Positions 7,611 to 15,420 of a stretch of 27,865 nt of DNA are shown in pieces. How positions within the stretch are numbered: the first letter of the stretch is position 1; every line of letters starts with the position of its first letter. The translations under genes and the position numbers were made by a program. Source of the stretch: Chloroflexota bacterium. GTDB taxonomy: Bacteria; Chloroflexota; Anaerolineae; UBA4142. The DNA is taken from contig JAMCQI010000045.1 in assembly GCA_023381515.1 (NCBI GenBank), positions 1 to 27,865 of the forward strand, given 5' to 3'. The notes below the pieces were generated by a model. The model saw nothing but the letters and a program-made list of their open reading frames with translations, was not told where the DNA came from and searched no databases.

Positions 7611-7927
7611 TTTTTTTCAGTGAGTGGGCGGCCGGCACCGGGTTCGCGAAGACGTCCGCGTCGTTTGGACGAGGGCTGTTCGATCTCGCGTTTGCCCCGA
7701 TGGATCGTCACACGGCTCAGCCCGGTGATGCGGGACAGTGCAGCGATGCTGCCGCCGCTGCCTTGGAGCGCTAGCAAGCCGGCAAAGCGGCGACGGTTCC
7801 TCTCGTCCAATGTAGCCAGCACCCGATTGATCGCCCGGTGGTGCTGGGCGATAGAGCCATAGGGATGTTGCCGGCATGTCAGACACTCACAGCAATGAAT
7901 GCGTCGCCGTCTCGATTTGGACTTCAT
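7592..7927 (-). CDS. ISAzo13-family transposase, N-terminal part (zero frame)
   Basis: The 111-residue product begins with a basic run and a Cys-rich segment (CCECLTCRQHP). IAQHHRAINRVLATLDERNRRRFAG follows, then a helix-turn-helix-like block GSIAALSRITGLSRVTIHRG that probably recognises DNA, and GAGRPLTEKN. In full-length relatives this last segment runs directly into the catalytic part. Here the zero frame meets TAG five codons after the A_AAA_AAC heptamer. A -1 shift there yields the natural continuation GAGRPLTEKK-QPG. The ATG at 7927 is the only in-frame ATG near the start, and the right terminal repeat lies 45 bp upstream. Confidence 0.85.
   Translation of the reverse strand: MKSKSRRRRIHCCECLTCRQHPYGSIAQHHRAINRVLATLDERNRRRFAGLLALQGSGGSIAALSRITGLSRVTIHRGKREIEQPSSKRRGRLREPGAGRPLTEKNSQVFS
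7610..7616 (-). promoter_or_regulatory. Slippery heptamer A_AAA_AAC between the transposase frames
   Basis: Read on the reverse strand, the run of seven A followed by C gives zero-frame codons GAA-AAA-AAC, which is the canonical X_XXY_YYZ arrangement for -1 ribosomal slippage. The two transposase frames are offset by exactly -1 and join here without losing or adding a residue. No obvious downstream pseudoknot was worked out by eye. Confidence 0.6.
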
Positions 7928-7972
7928 GCTCGACCTCGCTGGTGATTCAGTGGGTCAAGTATACTCCAAACT

Positions 7973-7996
7973 GTACAAGTTATTTTCGGTCAAATA
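7973..7996 (-). repeat. Right terminal inverted repeat of the IS
   Basis: This repeat pairs with 6631-6654 (22 of 24 positions). It sits upstream of the transposase start and may also carry part of its promoter. Confidence 0.85.
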
Positions 7997-8001
7997 CTTA
8001 G
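7997..8001. repeat. Right copy of target-site duplication CTTAG
   Basis: This is identical to 6626-6630 and lies directly outside the right terminal repeat. Confidence 0.75.
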
Positions 8002-8397
8002 TCGTTTGAAGCAGAAGACTCCCAAAACGAAATATAGCAGAACAGCGATTGCAATGACGGCTACAAAGACCTTGCCATAGCTTGTGGAAAAGTCGCAGCC
8101 GGGATATGACATCCCGCAGCCGAGAAGCAGGTACCCAGCGCCCAACCACTACAGAGTTCCACCAACGGTGAAGGCAAGGAATGCCGGTACATATCGTTTC
8201 ACCTGGTGCTCCGGTTCCAAACAGCATCACCTTCAGTCAGGCTCTGCGTGCTGATCATGACAGCTTATCGCATCGCAGAACTCTTCGACGAGCCGAAACA
8301 GTCGCAGAAATACACGAGCCAAGCATTCATTACGTTACGTGCCCGTGAGTGACAAAAAGATGCCAGGTCGGAGCCTGCTATCAACACCTTGAATCGG

Positions 8398-9018
8398 TCA
8401 AAAGTAAGACAAGAAAAGCGTTAGAACAACCACGTTTCCGTCGATGGGTTGACTCTCATATTCCCACTTATCGCCTCTGCTGTTAGATTCCATCAGATCG
8501 ACCTCCATGACAGCAAGCGACCTGCTATTCCGATAGTTCCAACGGGTGATGAAGGGCCAGTCTTCTGGCCCTACGGATGCCCGCGGCCAAAACGAGAGAC
8601 CGTCCAATGTCAGAGCCAAGCCACTGCTCTGTAACAACATAACTTTGTTCGTGTCCCGGCCTCGCGGAATACGGGATTGAAGCCAAATCCCACGCTGGCT
8701 GAGCGCGCTCTGAAGGGCGTCGAGCTGTCCTGCAACCTGCGCATCCGTTTGGTCTGTGGAGAATACGATCTGTATGTAATCATACGAGTAAAGAGCTCCC
8801 GGGACGGACCGCATATGCCGAGAGGAAATCTGACTGTGCGATGTGCGACCCAGGTCGTGGGCGATGGAGTTGAGAAAAGCGGCCCCTTCTTGGTATTTGG
8901 ACTCGCTGGTTGAGAGATAGTGATTCGCTAACGCCAGCGACAACCCAATGGCGAGCAGAATAGATGCAGCGAGCAGTACAAGCACAATTGTCCAAAGATA
9001 CTTCTTCTTCACCGGCAT
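8398..9018 (-). CDS. Membrane-anchored protein of unknown function
   Basis: The 206-residue product starts MPVKKKYLW and has one hydrophobic helix near the N-terminus (about residues 8-30, TIVLVLLAASILLAIGLSLAL). The following part looks extracytoplasmic: a helical segment (YQEGAAFLNSIAHDLG), then a soluble domain with YIQIVFSTDQTDAQVAGQLDAL. The last resembles the regular alternation of small secreted alpha/beta domains but matches no family I know. ATG 9018 is preferred over an in-frame start 21 codons upstream, because GAGG lies at a suitable distance and the basic-then-hydrophobic N-terminus then makes sense. It lies 182 bp downstream of the lipase gene on the same strand and upstream of the IS-disrupted gene. 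Base composition is AT-richer than the flanking core genes. Confidence 0.65.
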   Translation of the reverse strand: MPVKKKYLWTIVLVLLAASILLAIGLSLALANHYLSTSESKYQEGAAFLNSIAHDLGRTSHSQISSRHMRSVPGALYSYDYIQIVFSTDQTDAQVAGQLDALQSALSQRGIWLQSRIPRGRDTNKVMLLQSSGLALTLDGLSFWPRASVGPEDWPFITRWNYRNSRSLAVMEVDLMESNSRGDKWEYESQPIDGNVVVLTLFLSYF

Positions 9019-9200
9019 TGTTTTGCGAACCTCAGAACCGTGATATCGCGCCAAGACTGCAGACCAGGTTGGCCGGTGCAAGCTGCGCGTCGCAGGACCA
9101 GTGACGTTGTGCCCAAATGCACCAATTGCTTTCCTATCCTCTCAGCGGCGACAAACCCGGCCAGGTTGAAGCTCGTCACAGGCGTCAACAACTGCCGAGA

Positions 9201-11702
9201 CTATTTCAATACTAGGGGGAGAAAGTAGGCAGTCTGCGACGCAAAACTTCGAAACGAGTAGGTGGAGGTGGTATACGCATTCATTATGTATGACACCACC
9301 AAACTCACGCCCCGCTCGTCGGTGAGCAGAAGATTGGTTAGTCGATACGGTCCATCCCGTTGCGATTGGAAAATCTCGTCGCCGTCAAAACTGAGTGAAA
9401 GCGTGCTGGCACCCGGTGGGACAGTGCTGATCGTGCTACTGTGAGCCACGAAGTTTCCCGCCATGTCTGTAATATCTGCTGTCAGGCCGACCTGACCGCC
9501 AGTGGGCGAACTGATGCCCACGTTTACTTGCAGTGCCGCATAAAGAGAAGATGACGTCGAGCGCGCTTGCGGTGCATCACTATAAGAGCCGGTGAAAGAG
9601 CCCAGACTAGATGCAATTTGAAATAGTACGTTCGTAGCTTTTTTGAAAGGGGTTCCTCCCGCGCTTACGCCCTGTGCCATCAAGAATACGGAGGCATAAC
9701 CGGGCGAATCCGGAATCACGTATGTTCCCCGATACTGTCCTCCGCCGACAGGCGCGAGACTGACTGTCTGCGTTATCCCATCAGCGCGGGACACAATCGC
9801 GGTAATCTCAGGCGCAGAGTCCGAGCCTGCTAACGTCGCGCTGATGACGGCGGTCGCGCCGGGAGAATACCATAATTGATCAGTCCGGCCCGTCAGGTTA
9901 ACTCCGGTATTGGCTGCAGCTAGAGATGCAACAAAGGTACCACCGGTCGGAACGCTCGCCCCGTGTGCCAGCACGCTTTCACTTCCAGGCAAGGCATCCG
10001 CGAAGTCATAGCTAGCTAATGTACCAGCTGCAGAATACCTGACTACTGTGGGATTCGCAGTTGCATATGCAGGATCGATTGTCAAGCCGTTTGGATCAAC
10101 AAGGGTCACTGCAACGGTGCCCCTTTGCCAGGTTGACGCAAATAGAGCCGGCCCCCCCTCGAGCTCAATCGGAACGTAGAGGTATTGTCCGCTTTGGATA
10201 GTCCCGGTGTAGATCGGGGACATGCTCGAAGTAAGATTCACGCTAGACGATCGGCGTGTCGGGTTAGACGGTCCCACTGCGCCGCAACTAACAGGGGAAG
10301 AGCCTATAAGGTTTGGCCTGATGCAATTCAGGTAGCTGTTGCTTAAGCCGCCATCATATACGAAGTAATCGCGCGGGCCAACCATGGACGCATGAACTTC
10401 GTCAGTTGTCATGCGATCGATTGCTCCGGACAAGCCATCGGCAAGCGCACTATCGGTCGCAACGCCAACGTCGTTGGGCCGCGGGTTGATCCATTCTGCC
10501 ACGAGTCCAAGCGTATTCCTGGATGAGTCCGGAGCGTCGCCACCTATGAGGTGATAATTCACCCCGTTTCGCGTGAAATGGAATTCGTTGAATATCCACA
10601 TCCCGACGCCGGATAGTTCTTCCGCAACTGGTTGCCTTGCAAAGTAGGTTCCGTGATCGATCGCACCATAGAACGAGAATAGCGCGAAAGCCTGAGCAGG
10701 GATGCCGAGGTGCGGGCTACCCAGAGTGAATAGGCTATCGACGTCATTCTGGTAGGTGCTGCCTTCTACGTACGCACGGCTTACAATACCTCCCATGCTG
10801 TGAGCGATGAGGATTACTTTTGGCTGACCAGTCTCATTCTTTGCGAAATCGATCCTGTCCCGCAGTATGGCCGCATTTGTTTCTAACGGCGGCGTGTAAC
10901 ACCACGAAGAATTGAGAACGGCATAGTATACCTCGTGTCCGTCGTTGGTAATATCGTTGCTCTCTATCTGCCAATCTTGTTGGGGATTGGCTTGTCGACA
11001 CGAAGGATCAGGGAACATGCCATTCCAACCGGTTACAAATACAATCGGCAAATGATTTGATCCGGTGTGACTTCCCGACACCGTTGCCGTCACTTGCCCG
11101 GTATTGTCGGCTGTGTTGTTGCTGTATGCATCGTCGTTGAAGTTCAGCCACAAAGTGCCAGCGTTACCTGCAGTCCCATTGTAGCTGCTTCCAACGGCAA
11201 AGACTTTCTGTGCCTCCGTTATGACATTTGTGGAGATGTAGCTTCCCGCTGGTGGAGGCGCGGAACCAATGTAACCTACCAATGCCGCCCAATGCGGTAC
11301 GTTTGTGGTCGCACAGTAGGCACAGACGCCGATGTCGGCCAGGTTGAGAAAGTTGTCCGGCCAAGCCGTGGACGACCCGTCAGGGCCCACGGGACATGCG
11401 CTCTGCGAGCCAGGGCACCACGATCCAGATGCTGATATGACCAATTGATCGCCAACGTTGAAGACGAGACCTGTGTTCACCCACTGGCCAGACGCAGATA
11501 CGGTGAATGCGTCACCCGTAGCAGACACCGGTCTCTTGCGTTGAACGGAATGATCGACGGGTTTGATTGGGGGAGGAGGGAGAGGACTTTTGGAAGGCAA
11601 CGGCCCTTGCGCAGAAATTGACTGCGTTCCGCCTGCCAACAAGAGAAGGAACGAGATGTTTACTGCAATGAAAATGCAAATCGCACGCGCTCGTGTTTTC
11701 AT
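9201..11702 (-). CDS. Secreted lipase/esterase-like alpha/beta-hydrolase with LecA-type N-terminal domain
   Basis: The 833-residue exported protein has a signal peptide (basic MKTRAR, hydrophobic core to about residue 25, likely cleavage near SISAQ-G at 32) and a proline-rich spacer. Residues about 62-210 resemble the PA-IL/LecA galactose-binding domain (SASGQWVNTGLVFNVGDQLVI, VGPDGSS, LWLNFNDDAYSNN). Residues about 216-450 form an alpha/beta-hydrolase: PIVFVTGWNG, the nucleophile elbow AHSMGG with Ser302, TLGSPHLG, and plausible Asp411 and His437. The Ala-first elbow is known from Bacillus LipA-type lipases. From about 465 to the end lie beta-rich, Ser/Thr-rich segments, ending in TAYFLPLVLK. 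GAGGAA precedes ATG 11702. The substrate is unknown; a lipid or polyester ester bond on a glycosylated target is plausible. Confidence 0.82.
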   Translation of the reverse strand: MKTRARAICIFIAVNISFLLLLAGGTQSISAQGPLPSKSPLPPPPIKPVDHSVQRKRPVSATGDAFTVSASGQWVNTGLVFNVGDQLVISASGSWCPGSQSACPVGPDGSSTAWPDNFLNLADIGVCAYCATTNVPHWAALVGYIGSAPPPAGSYISTNVITEAQKVFAVGSSYNGTAGNAGTLWLNFNDDAYSNNTADNTGQVTATVSGSHTGSNHLPIVFVTGWNGMFPDPSCRQANPQQDWQIESNDITNDGHEVYYAVLNSSWCYTPPLETNAAILRDRIDFAKNETGQPKVILIAHSMGGIVSRAYVEGSTYQNDVDSLFTLGSPHLGIPAQAFALFSFYGAIDHGTYFARQPVAEELSGVGMWIFNEFHFTRNGVNYHLIGGDAPDSSRNTLGLVAEWINPRPNDVGVATDSALADGLSGAIDRMTTDEVHASMVGPRDYFVYDGGLSNSYLNCIRPNLIGSSPVSCGAVGPSNPTRRSSSVNLTSSMSPIYTGTIQSGQYLYVPIELEGGPALFASTWQRGTVAVTLVDPNGLTIDPAYATANPTVVRYSAAGTLASYDFADALPGSESVLAHGASVPTGGTFVASLAAANTGVNLTGRTDQLWYSPGATAVISATLAGSDSAPEITAIVSRADGITQTVSLAPVGGGQYRGTYVIPDSPGYASVFLMAQGVSAGGTPFKKATNVLFQIASSLGSFTGSYSDAPQARSTSSSLYAALQVNVGISSPTGGQVGLTADITDMAGNFVAHSSTISTVPPGASTLSLSFDGDEIFQSQRDGPYRLTNLLLTDERGVSLVVSYIMNAYTTSTYSFRSFASQTAYFLPLVLK

Positions 11703-12305
11703 CGTATTTCCTCACCCCGTCGCTTCCAGCCAACCAGATCAAAGCGCAGCGTGAATACGCAAACTACGAGAACGCCCAAACACCCCTTCCGAAGTAACCC
11801 ACGTGCTGCAATCTGTGCACGCCTGGATGCAATCACGGCTGCCCAATAGCACAAAGCGAATAACGAAGCGATACCGTGCGCGAAGAATCCTCTTGGTGAG
11901 CTTTAGGGGACCATCGATACTGAGGTGTCGAATGCGCTGAGTCAGTTCTTAGTGTCGGTTAGTAGCTTGCCCTCCTTCGGTTTGTTTAGGGTAGCGCACA
12001 GGCGTCTACACGGCTGCCAGGTGCCAATAGTCACCTAGATGCTCCGAGAAGCCGATAGTACTCCCTTCCTATTCTCGCGCTTCTGTCTACCGCGCGTCAA
12101 TAGGTGTTTTGGTTCCACTTTCTTAACCTTCATAAGAGTTTCTTAACCGACGCTTGCGCGTCTGGCTCCCCGGGAGCATCGAGATTTTCCGGGCACACGG
12201 AGGCACCCATGTCCCTGCAAATTGCTGCAGCCTGTAAGCCCATGCTGTGCTGGCATACCACTCTCGTGCTCAACACAGTTGTCACGTACACGAGCGAAAC
12301 AAAAC
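11703..12305. other. AT-richer intergenic region without recognisable genes
   Basis: This gap separates the start of the lipase gene from the ridA terminator. Open frames present are short, overlap the terminator hairpin or lack sensible composition. The one regular feature is a pair of identical TTTCTTAACC decamers at 12119-12128 and 12139-12148. No strong promoter for the lipase gene could be picked out. Confidence 0.6.
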
Positions 12306-12358
12306 GCCCCCTTCCTCCCACTTCCACGCTAGCGGGAGAGGAAGTGGGCGAAGGGGGC
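12306..12358 (-). terminator. Strong reverse-strand terminator after ridA
   Basis: Bases 12306-12325 and 12340-12358 form a GC-rich stem of about 18 pairs with one bulge. On the reverse strand GTTTTGTTT follows the stem. It begins about 20 bp after the ridA stop and should end the rseP operon. Confidence 0.75.
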
Positions 12359-12378
12359 ACGCGCCACAACCCGTAGCC

Positions 12379-12762
12379 CTAGCCGGCCGTTGCCACCACC
12401 TCGATCTCGACGCACGCATCCTTGGGAAGTCGCGACACCTGCACCGTCGACCTTGCCGGCGGCGCCGAGGGAAAGAACTCCCCGTACACGGCGTTCATCT
12501 TCTGAAACTCGTCCATGTTGGTGAGAAAGACCGTCGTCTTGACCACCCGGCTCATCGAAGTGCCGGCCGCTTCCAATACGGCGGCGAGATTTTGCAGCAC
12601 GCGCCGCGTTTCCGCTTCGATCCCGCCCGGGACCCGGTTTCCGGTCACGGGGTCCAGCCCGGCCTGGCCGGCGCAAAAGACATAATTTCCCACGCGGATC
12701 GCCTGCGAGTAGGGTCCAATCGCCTTGGGCGCGTGCTCCGTGCTGATGACCTTTCGTTCCAC
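12379..12762 (-). CDS. ridA: RidA family reactive-intermediate deaminase
   Basis: The 127-residue YjgF/YER057c/UK114-type protein hydrolyses reactive enamines and imines, such as 2-aminoacrylate formed by PLP enzymes, and acts as a trimer in the cytosol. Conserved signatures are APKAIGPYSQAIRVGN (11-26), CAGQAGLDPVTG (30-41), and the C-terminal block PPARSTVQVSRLPKDACVEIEVVA. The last contains the carboxylate-binding Arg104. Length is exactly typical. A GTG start at 12762 is chosen because GAGGAGGA sits about 7 bases upstream and the product then aligns with the family start. It follows the zinc-ribbon gene by 10 bp and is the last gene of the rseP transcript. Confidence 0.93.
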   Translation of the reverse strand: MERKVISTEHAPKAIGPYSQAIRVGNYVFCAGQAGLDPVTGNRVPGGIEAETRRVLQNLAAVLEAAGTSMSRVVKTTVFLTNMDEFQKMNAVYGEFFPSAPPARSTVQVSRLPKDACVEIEVVATAG

Positions 12763-12772
12763 TGATTCCTCC

Positions 12773-13636
12773 TCAATTCCAGATGAACGTACGGGTCGGG
12801 CTAGGCGGGCTGATCGGCGTGCGCGTCGGCGACACGGTGGGGTCCGCCCCCTCGATCCGGACGACCGCGACGCTCCATTGAAAGATGCGCGCGTCGGTGG
12901 CGGCTTGATTCCACCAATCGCCCGGCAGCTGCCAGTGGGATTCCTTCGACCAGCCGGTCTTGAGCATTTGACTGCCGTCGCGCGCCGTGAACGATACGGT
13001 GACGGCGTACCACTCGTGGTCTTGCAGTGCGCTGGACGATACCGGTTTCCACTGCAGCACGATCGTATCGCCCGCTCCCTGGTAGATCGTCGCATTGGCG
13101 GGCGAAGTCAGTTCCGGCGCGGGGTAAAAGCCGGGCGGGAGCCGCGTGGCCGTTGGCGTCAAGGTGGGCGCGCGGGTCGCGGTCCGAGCGGTCGTCGCAG
13201 ACGGACGCGCTCGTGGTGCCGTCGCCGACTCAGCCGGTCCGGTCGGCGGCGTGGCCACGACGTAGATGACCTCGACGGGCTGGGTGGGAGTCTCGATCGG
13301 TTCGGTCAGGCCGATGGCGCGCGATAACGTGTTTGTCGTCACCACGCGCAAGAACACCCAGCCGGCGCAAAGGCATACCAGCGCGGCGACCACGATCGCG
13401 CCGATGCGGGCAAGCTGCACGAGCCGGTTGGGGCGCGGTCCCCTTTCCAGTTCGTCGGCACGATTGACGCCGCAGCGAGGACAGACGGCGGCTTCCGCCG
13501 GAATCCGATTTCCGCACCGGCCGCACCGCGCGCGGGACCGGTGCGGCACGAGCTCGTAGCCGCACGCGCCGCACGTCGACGCCGCAGAGTCCACGCGTTT
13601 GCCGCAGCGCGGGCAGCGCGGGGTGTCGTCGTCCAT
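12773..13636 (-). CDS. Double-zinc-ribbon single-pass membrane protein
   Basis: The 287-residue product starts MDDDTPRCPRCGKRV. It carries four CxxC knuckles in the first 60 residues (CPRCG, CGACG, CGRCG, CPRCG), so two zinc ribbons. A transmembrane helix follows at about 78-97 (IGAIVVAALVCLCAGWVFL), then a Pro/Thr/Ala-rich linker. The C-terminal domain is Trp-rich and beta-like (VLQWKPV, HEWYAVTVSF, SHWQLPGDWWNQAATDARIFQWSVAVVR) and resembles a fibronectin-III-type fold. The predicted topology puts the zinc ribbons in the cytosol and the beta domain outside. ATG 13636 lacks a strong Shine-Dalgarno; TTG at 13663 is an alternative. It lies 33 bp after rseP. The function is not known. Confidence 0.75.
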   Translation of the reverse strand: MDDDTPRCPRCGKRVDSAASTCGACGYELVPHRSRARCGRCGNRIPAEAAVCPRCGVNRADELERGPRPNRLVQLARIGAIVVAALVCLCAGWVFLRVVTTNTLSRAIGLTEPIETPTQPVEVIYVVATPPTGPAESATAPRARPSATTARTATRAPTLTPTATRLPPGFYPAPELTSPANATIYQGAGDTIVLQWKPVSSSALQDHEWYAVTVSFTARDGSQMLKTGWSKESHWQLPGDWWNQAATDARIFQWSVAVVRIEGADPTVSPTRTPISPPSPTRTFIWN

Positions 13637-13669
13637 CTGAACGTGCTCAGGCAATGCAGGCAATGCGAA

Positions 13670-15196
13670 TCAGGGGATTATGGATTGACCGGATACCAGT
13701 CTCTGCAGGTCGAAGAACGAGATGATGACCATCAGACCGATCAGCACCGCAATGCCCACGAGGTGGACCATCCCCTCTTTTTGCGGATCGATCCGCTTGC
13801 CACCCCGGAGCCATTCGAGCACGACGAACACTAGGCGGCCGCCGTCGAGCGCTGGAAACGGCAGAAGGTTCACGATCGCCAGGTTCAGGCTGAGGAGCCC
13901 CAGGAGGCTCAGCAGGCCGAGGAACCCCACGCGCTGTGCGACCTCGCCGGTGATCTGTGCGATCCCGATCGGTCCGACGAACGCGTTGGATGGCGCCGTG
14001 CCGGTCACGAGCTGCCTGAACAGCGTCGGCACCGATGCGATCATAGTGATCAAGTCCGTGGCGGCCAGCCGCGGCGCGTCCACGATGGGAGTGCTTAAGT
14101 CCAAGCCCAGAGCCGCATTCTGCGCATTCACCGAGGCGGGAATCTGGACCGTGATGGGGCTGAGCAGCTTGCCGTCTCGCATCAACTGCCACTGGATCTT
14201 CCAACCCGGGTGTTCTTGACTGAATTGCACGAGCTCGTTCTGATCAGTCAACGTCCGCCCTTTGGGATCGATCAGGAATACCAGGACGTCCCCCGGCCGG
14301 ACGCCGGCGCCGTCGGCGACGGAGCCCGGCGCGACCGACGTTACCCTCAAGCCGGTCCAGCCATCCAGAGCGATTCCCAACGCGCCCTCGCCCGGCGGCG
14401 GATTCTGCCGCGGGACGGCCTGAATCGGATCGAGCGTCTTTCCACCCCGGACGATGGTGAGCGTCACCTGCCGGCCGGCATTCTCGCGCAGCAGTTGGCT
14501 GAGCGCCGGATAGTCCCCCTCGACGGATTGCCCATTCACCGCCGTGATGTCGTCGCCGACACGCAAGCCGACTTCGGCCGCCGGCGAATTCGACGCGACC
14601 CCGGAAATGCGGGTGGTTTGAACCGGTACGTAAGGAGGAGCGACCGCGGAAGTGATCGTGTAGACCACATAAGCCAGGATCAGGTTCATCGTGACGCCGG
14701 CGACCAACACTCGTGCGCGGATGGACGGCTTTGCGGTCGCAAAGCCTCCCGGCACGTTCGGGTCTTCCTCGCCCATGAGCCGAACAAAGCCGCCGAGCGG
14801 AATCAAATTCAGCGTGTACTCGGTGCCGCGTTCCAGGGCGAGGACCGGACTGCCGAGCGCCGCACCGTCGCTTTCGGGATCGACCACCTGCAGTGCGGTC
14901 AGGGTCTCGCGTCCGCGGACCGTCTCGGTCTTGTAAGTCACGAGCGAGCCGACCGCGAGCTTGTCCGGCAGCTTAAAGCGGCGCGGGACCACGATCCGGC
15001 GGCTCTGCAGCTCGATCCAGCCCGAACTCTGCCAGAATTTCACGACCCGGGGTGGAAAACCGAATCCGAACTCGAGCACCGGCACTCCGAGGCGCTTGGC
15101 GACGATGAAATGTCCGAATTCATGCACGAACACGAGCACGCCGAGGATTACGACAAATATCAACAGGGTTTCAGTATTCGACAGTAGCGAACTCAC
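13670..15196 (-). CDS. rseP: RIP metalloprotease RseP (site-2 protease)
   Basis: The 508-residue intramembrane zinc protease cleaves transmembrane anchors such as anti-sigma factors. The zinc site HEFGH is at 25-29 in the first helix. The third ligand lies in LPFPALDGGRL (445-455), the LDG motif. Two PDZ domains are visible, at about 190-250 (GVASNSPAAEVGLRVGDDITAVNG) and 280-345 (VTSVAPGSVADGAGVRPGDVLV). The stretch VALxRGTEYTLN-like to LIPLGGFVRLMGEEDP (about 120-146) is the conserved membrane-reentrant region. Residues about 50-115 form an insertion longer than in the E. coli enzyme. GTG 15196 is taken as start, with AAAGGA upstream. No anti-sigma factor gene is nearby. Confidence 0.93.
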   Translation of the reverse strand: MSSLLSNTETLLIFVVILGVLVFVHEFGHFIVAKRLGVPVLEFGFGFPPRVVKFWQSSGWIELQSRRIVVPRRFKLPDKLAVGSLVTYKTETVRGRETLTALQVVDPESDGAALGSPVLALERGTEYTLNLIPLGGFVRLMGEEDPNVPGGFATAKPSIRARVLVAGVTMNLILAYVVYTITSAVAPPYVPVQTTRISGVASNSPAAEVGLRVGDDITAVNGQSVEGDYPALSQLLRENAGRQVTLTIVRGGKTLDPIQAVPRQNPPPGEGALGIALDGWTGLRVTSVAPGSVADGAGVRPGDVLVFLIDPKGRTLTDQNELVQFSQEHPGWKIQWQLMRDGKLLSPITVQIPASVNAQNAALGLDLSTPIVDAPRLAATDLITMIASVPTLFRQLVTGTAPSNAFVGPIGIAQITGEVAQRVGFLGLLSLLGLLSLNLAIVNLLPFPALDGGRLVFVVLEWLRGGKRIDPQKEGMVHLVGIAVLIGLMVIISFFDLQRLVSGQSIIP

Positions 15197-15235
15197 TCGT
15201 CATCCTTTCGAGATCAAAGCGGAGCCAATGTGGGC

Positions 15236-15264
15236 ATTATACTCTTGGCAGTACGTTCTGACAA
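15236..15264 (-). promoter_or_regulatory. Promoter of the rseP operon
   Basis: On the reverse strand TTGTCA (15264-15259) and TATAAT (15241-15236) are separated by 17 bases, a near-perfect sigma70-type promoter. Transcription would start about 33 bp before the rseP GTG codon. Confidence 0.8.
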
Positions 15265-15420
15265 GGGAGACAATAGGGTGAGGGGCGGTCTTATCGGCGG
15301 ATTCGACCTGGCTCTCAATCGTGGGGCTTGGCGAGATTGGCCGTAGCGACGCCCGTGTGAATGATGGGGTTTCCTACTGAAGGTTGATCCAATCGGGCAG
15401 ACAAGGTGCTTCCGCGTCGA

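Larger units (their letters stand above)
6631..7996 (-). mobile_element. Complete ISAzo13-family insertion sequence, 1366 bp
   Basis: The element is bounded by 24-bp imperfect inverted repeats and CTTAG direct repeats. It encodes a transposase in two overlapping frames on the reverse strand that together cover nearly its whole length. Protein motifs (SVDTKKKELVG, YGIYDLARN, HYPTSASKWNPVEHRLF, NYTIQPR) are those of the ISAzo13 family. Clean termini, an intact duplication and joinable frames suggest a recent and possibly still active insertion. Confidence 0.9.
6475..8202 (-). pseudogene. Small three-helix membrane protein, split by an ISAzo13 element and carrying a nonsense codon
   Basis: Removing the insertion sequence and one copy of its CTTAG duplication leaves one frame of exactly 119 codons, from GTG 8202 to TAG 6475. 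GGAG lies about 6 bases upstream of the GTG. The rebuilt product begins VKRYVPAFLAFTVGGTL, has an in-frame TAG at codon 18 where TGG would read Trp (followed by WLGAGYLLLG), and continues through two more hydrophobic helices: VFVAVIAIAVLLYFVLGVF and WGLLVVFSYPFVILATLLVG. The join reads FKR-LSRETTYWG straight across the target site. The protein is thus a 118-residue membrane protein of unknown function, inactivated at least by the insertion. It lies downstream of, and on the same strand as, the protein at 8398-9018. Confidence 0.75.

Noticed and set aside
12104..12376. Forward open frame of 90 codons before ridA
   Set aside because: It runs through the ridA terminator hairpin and has no protein-like features.
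14210..15187. Forward open frame of 325 codons opposite rseP
   Set aside because: It is antisense to RseP; the Arg/Asp/Glu-rich product is a shadow.
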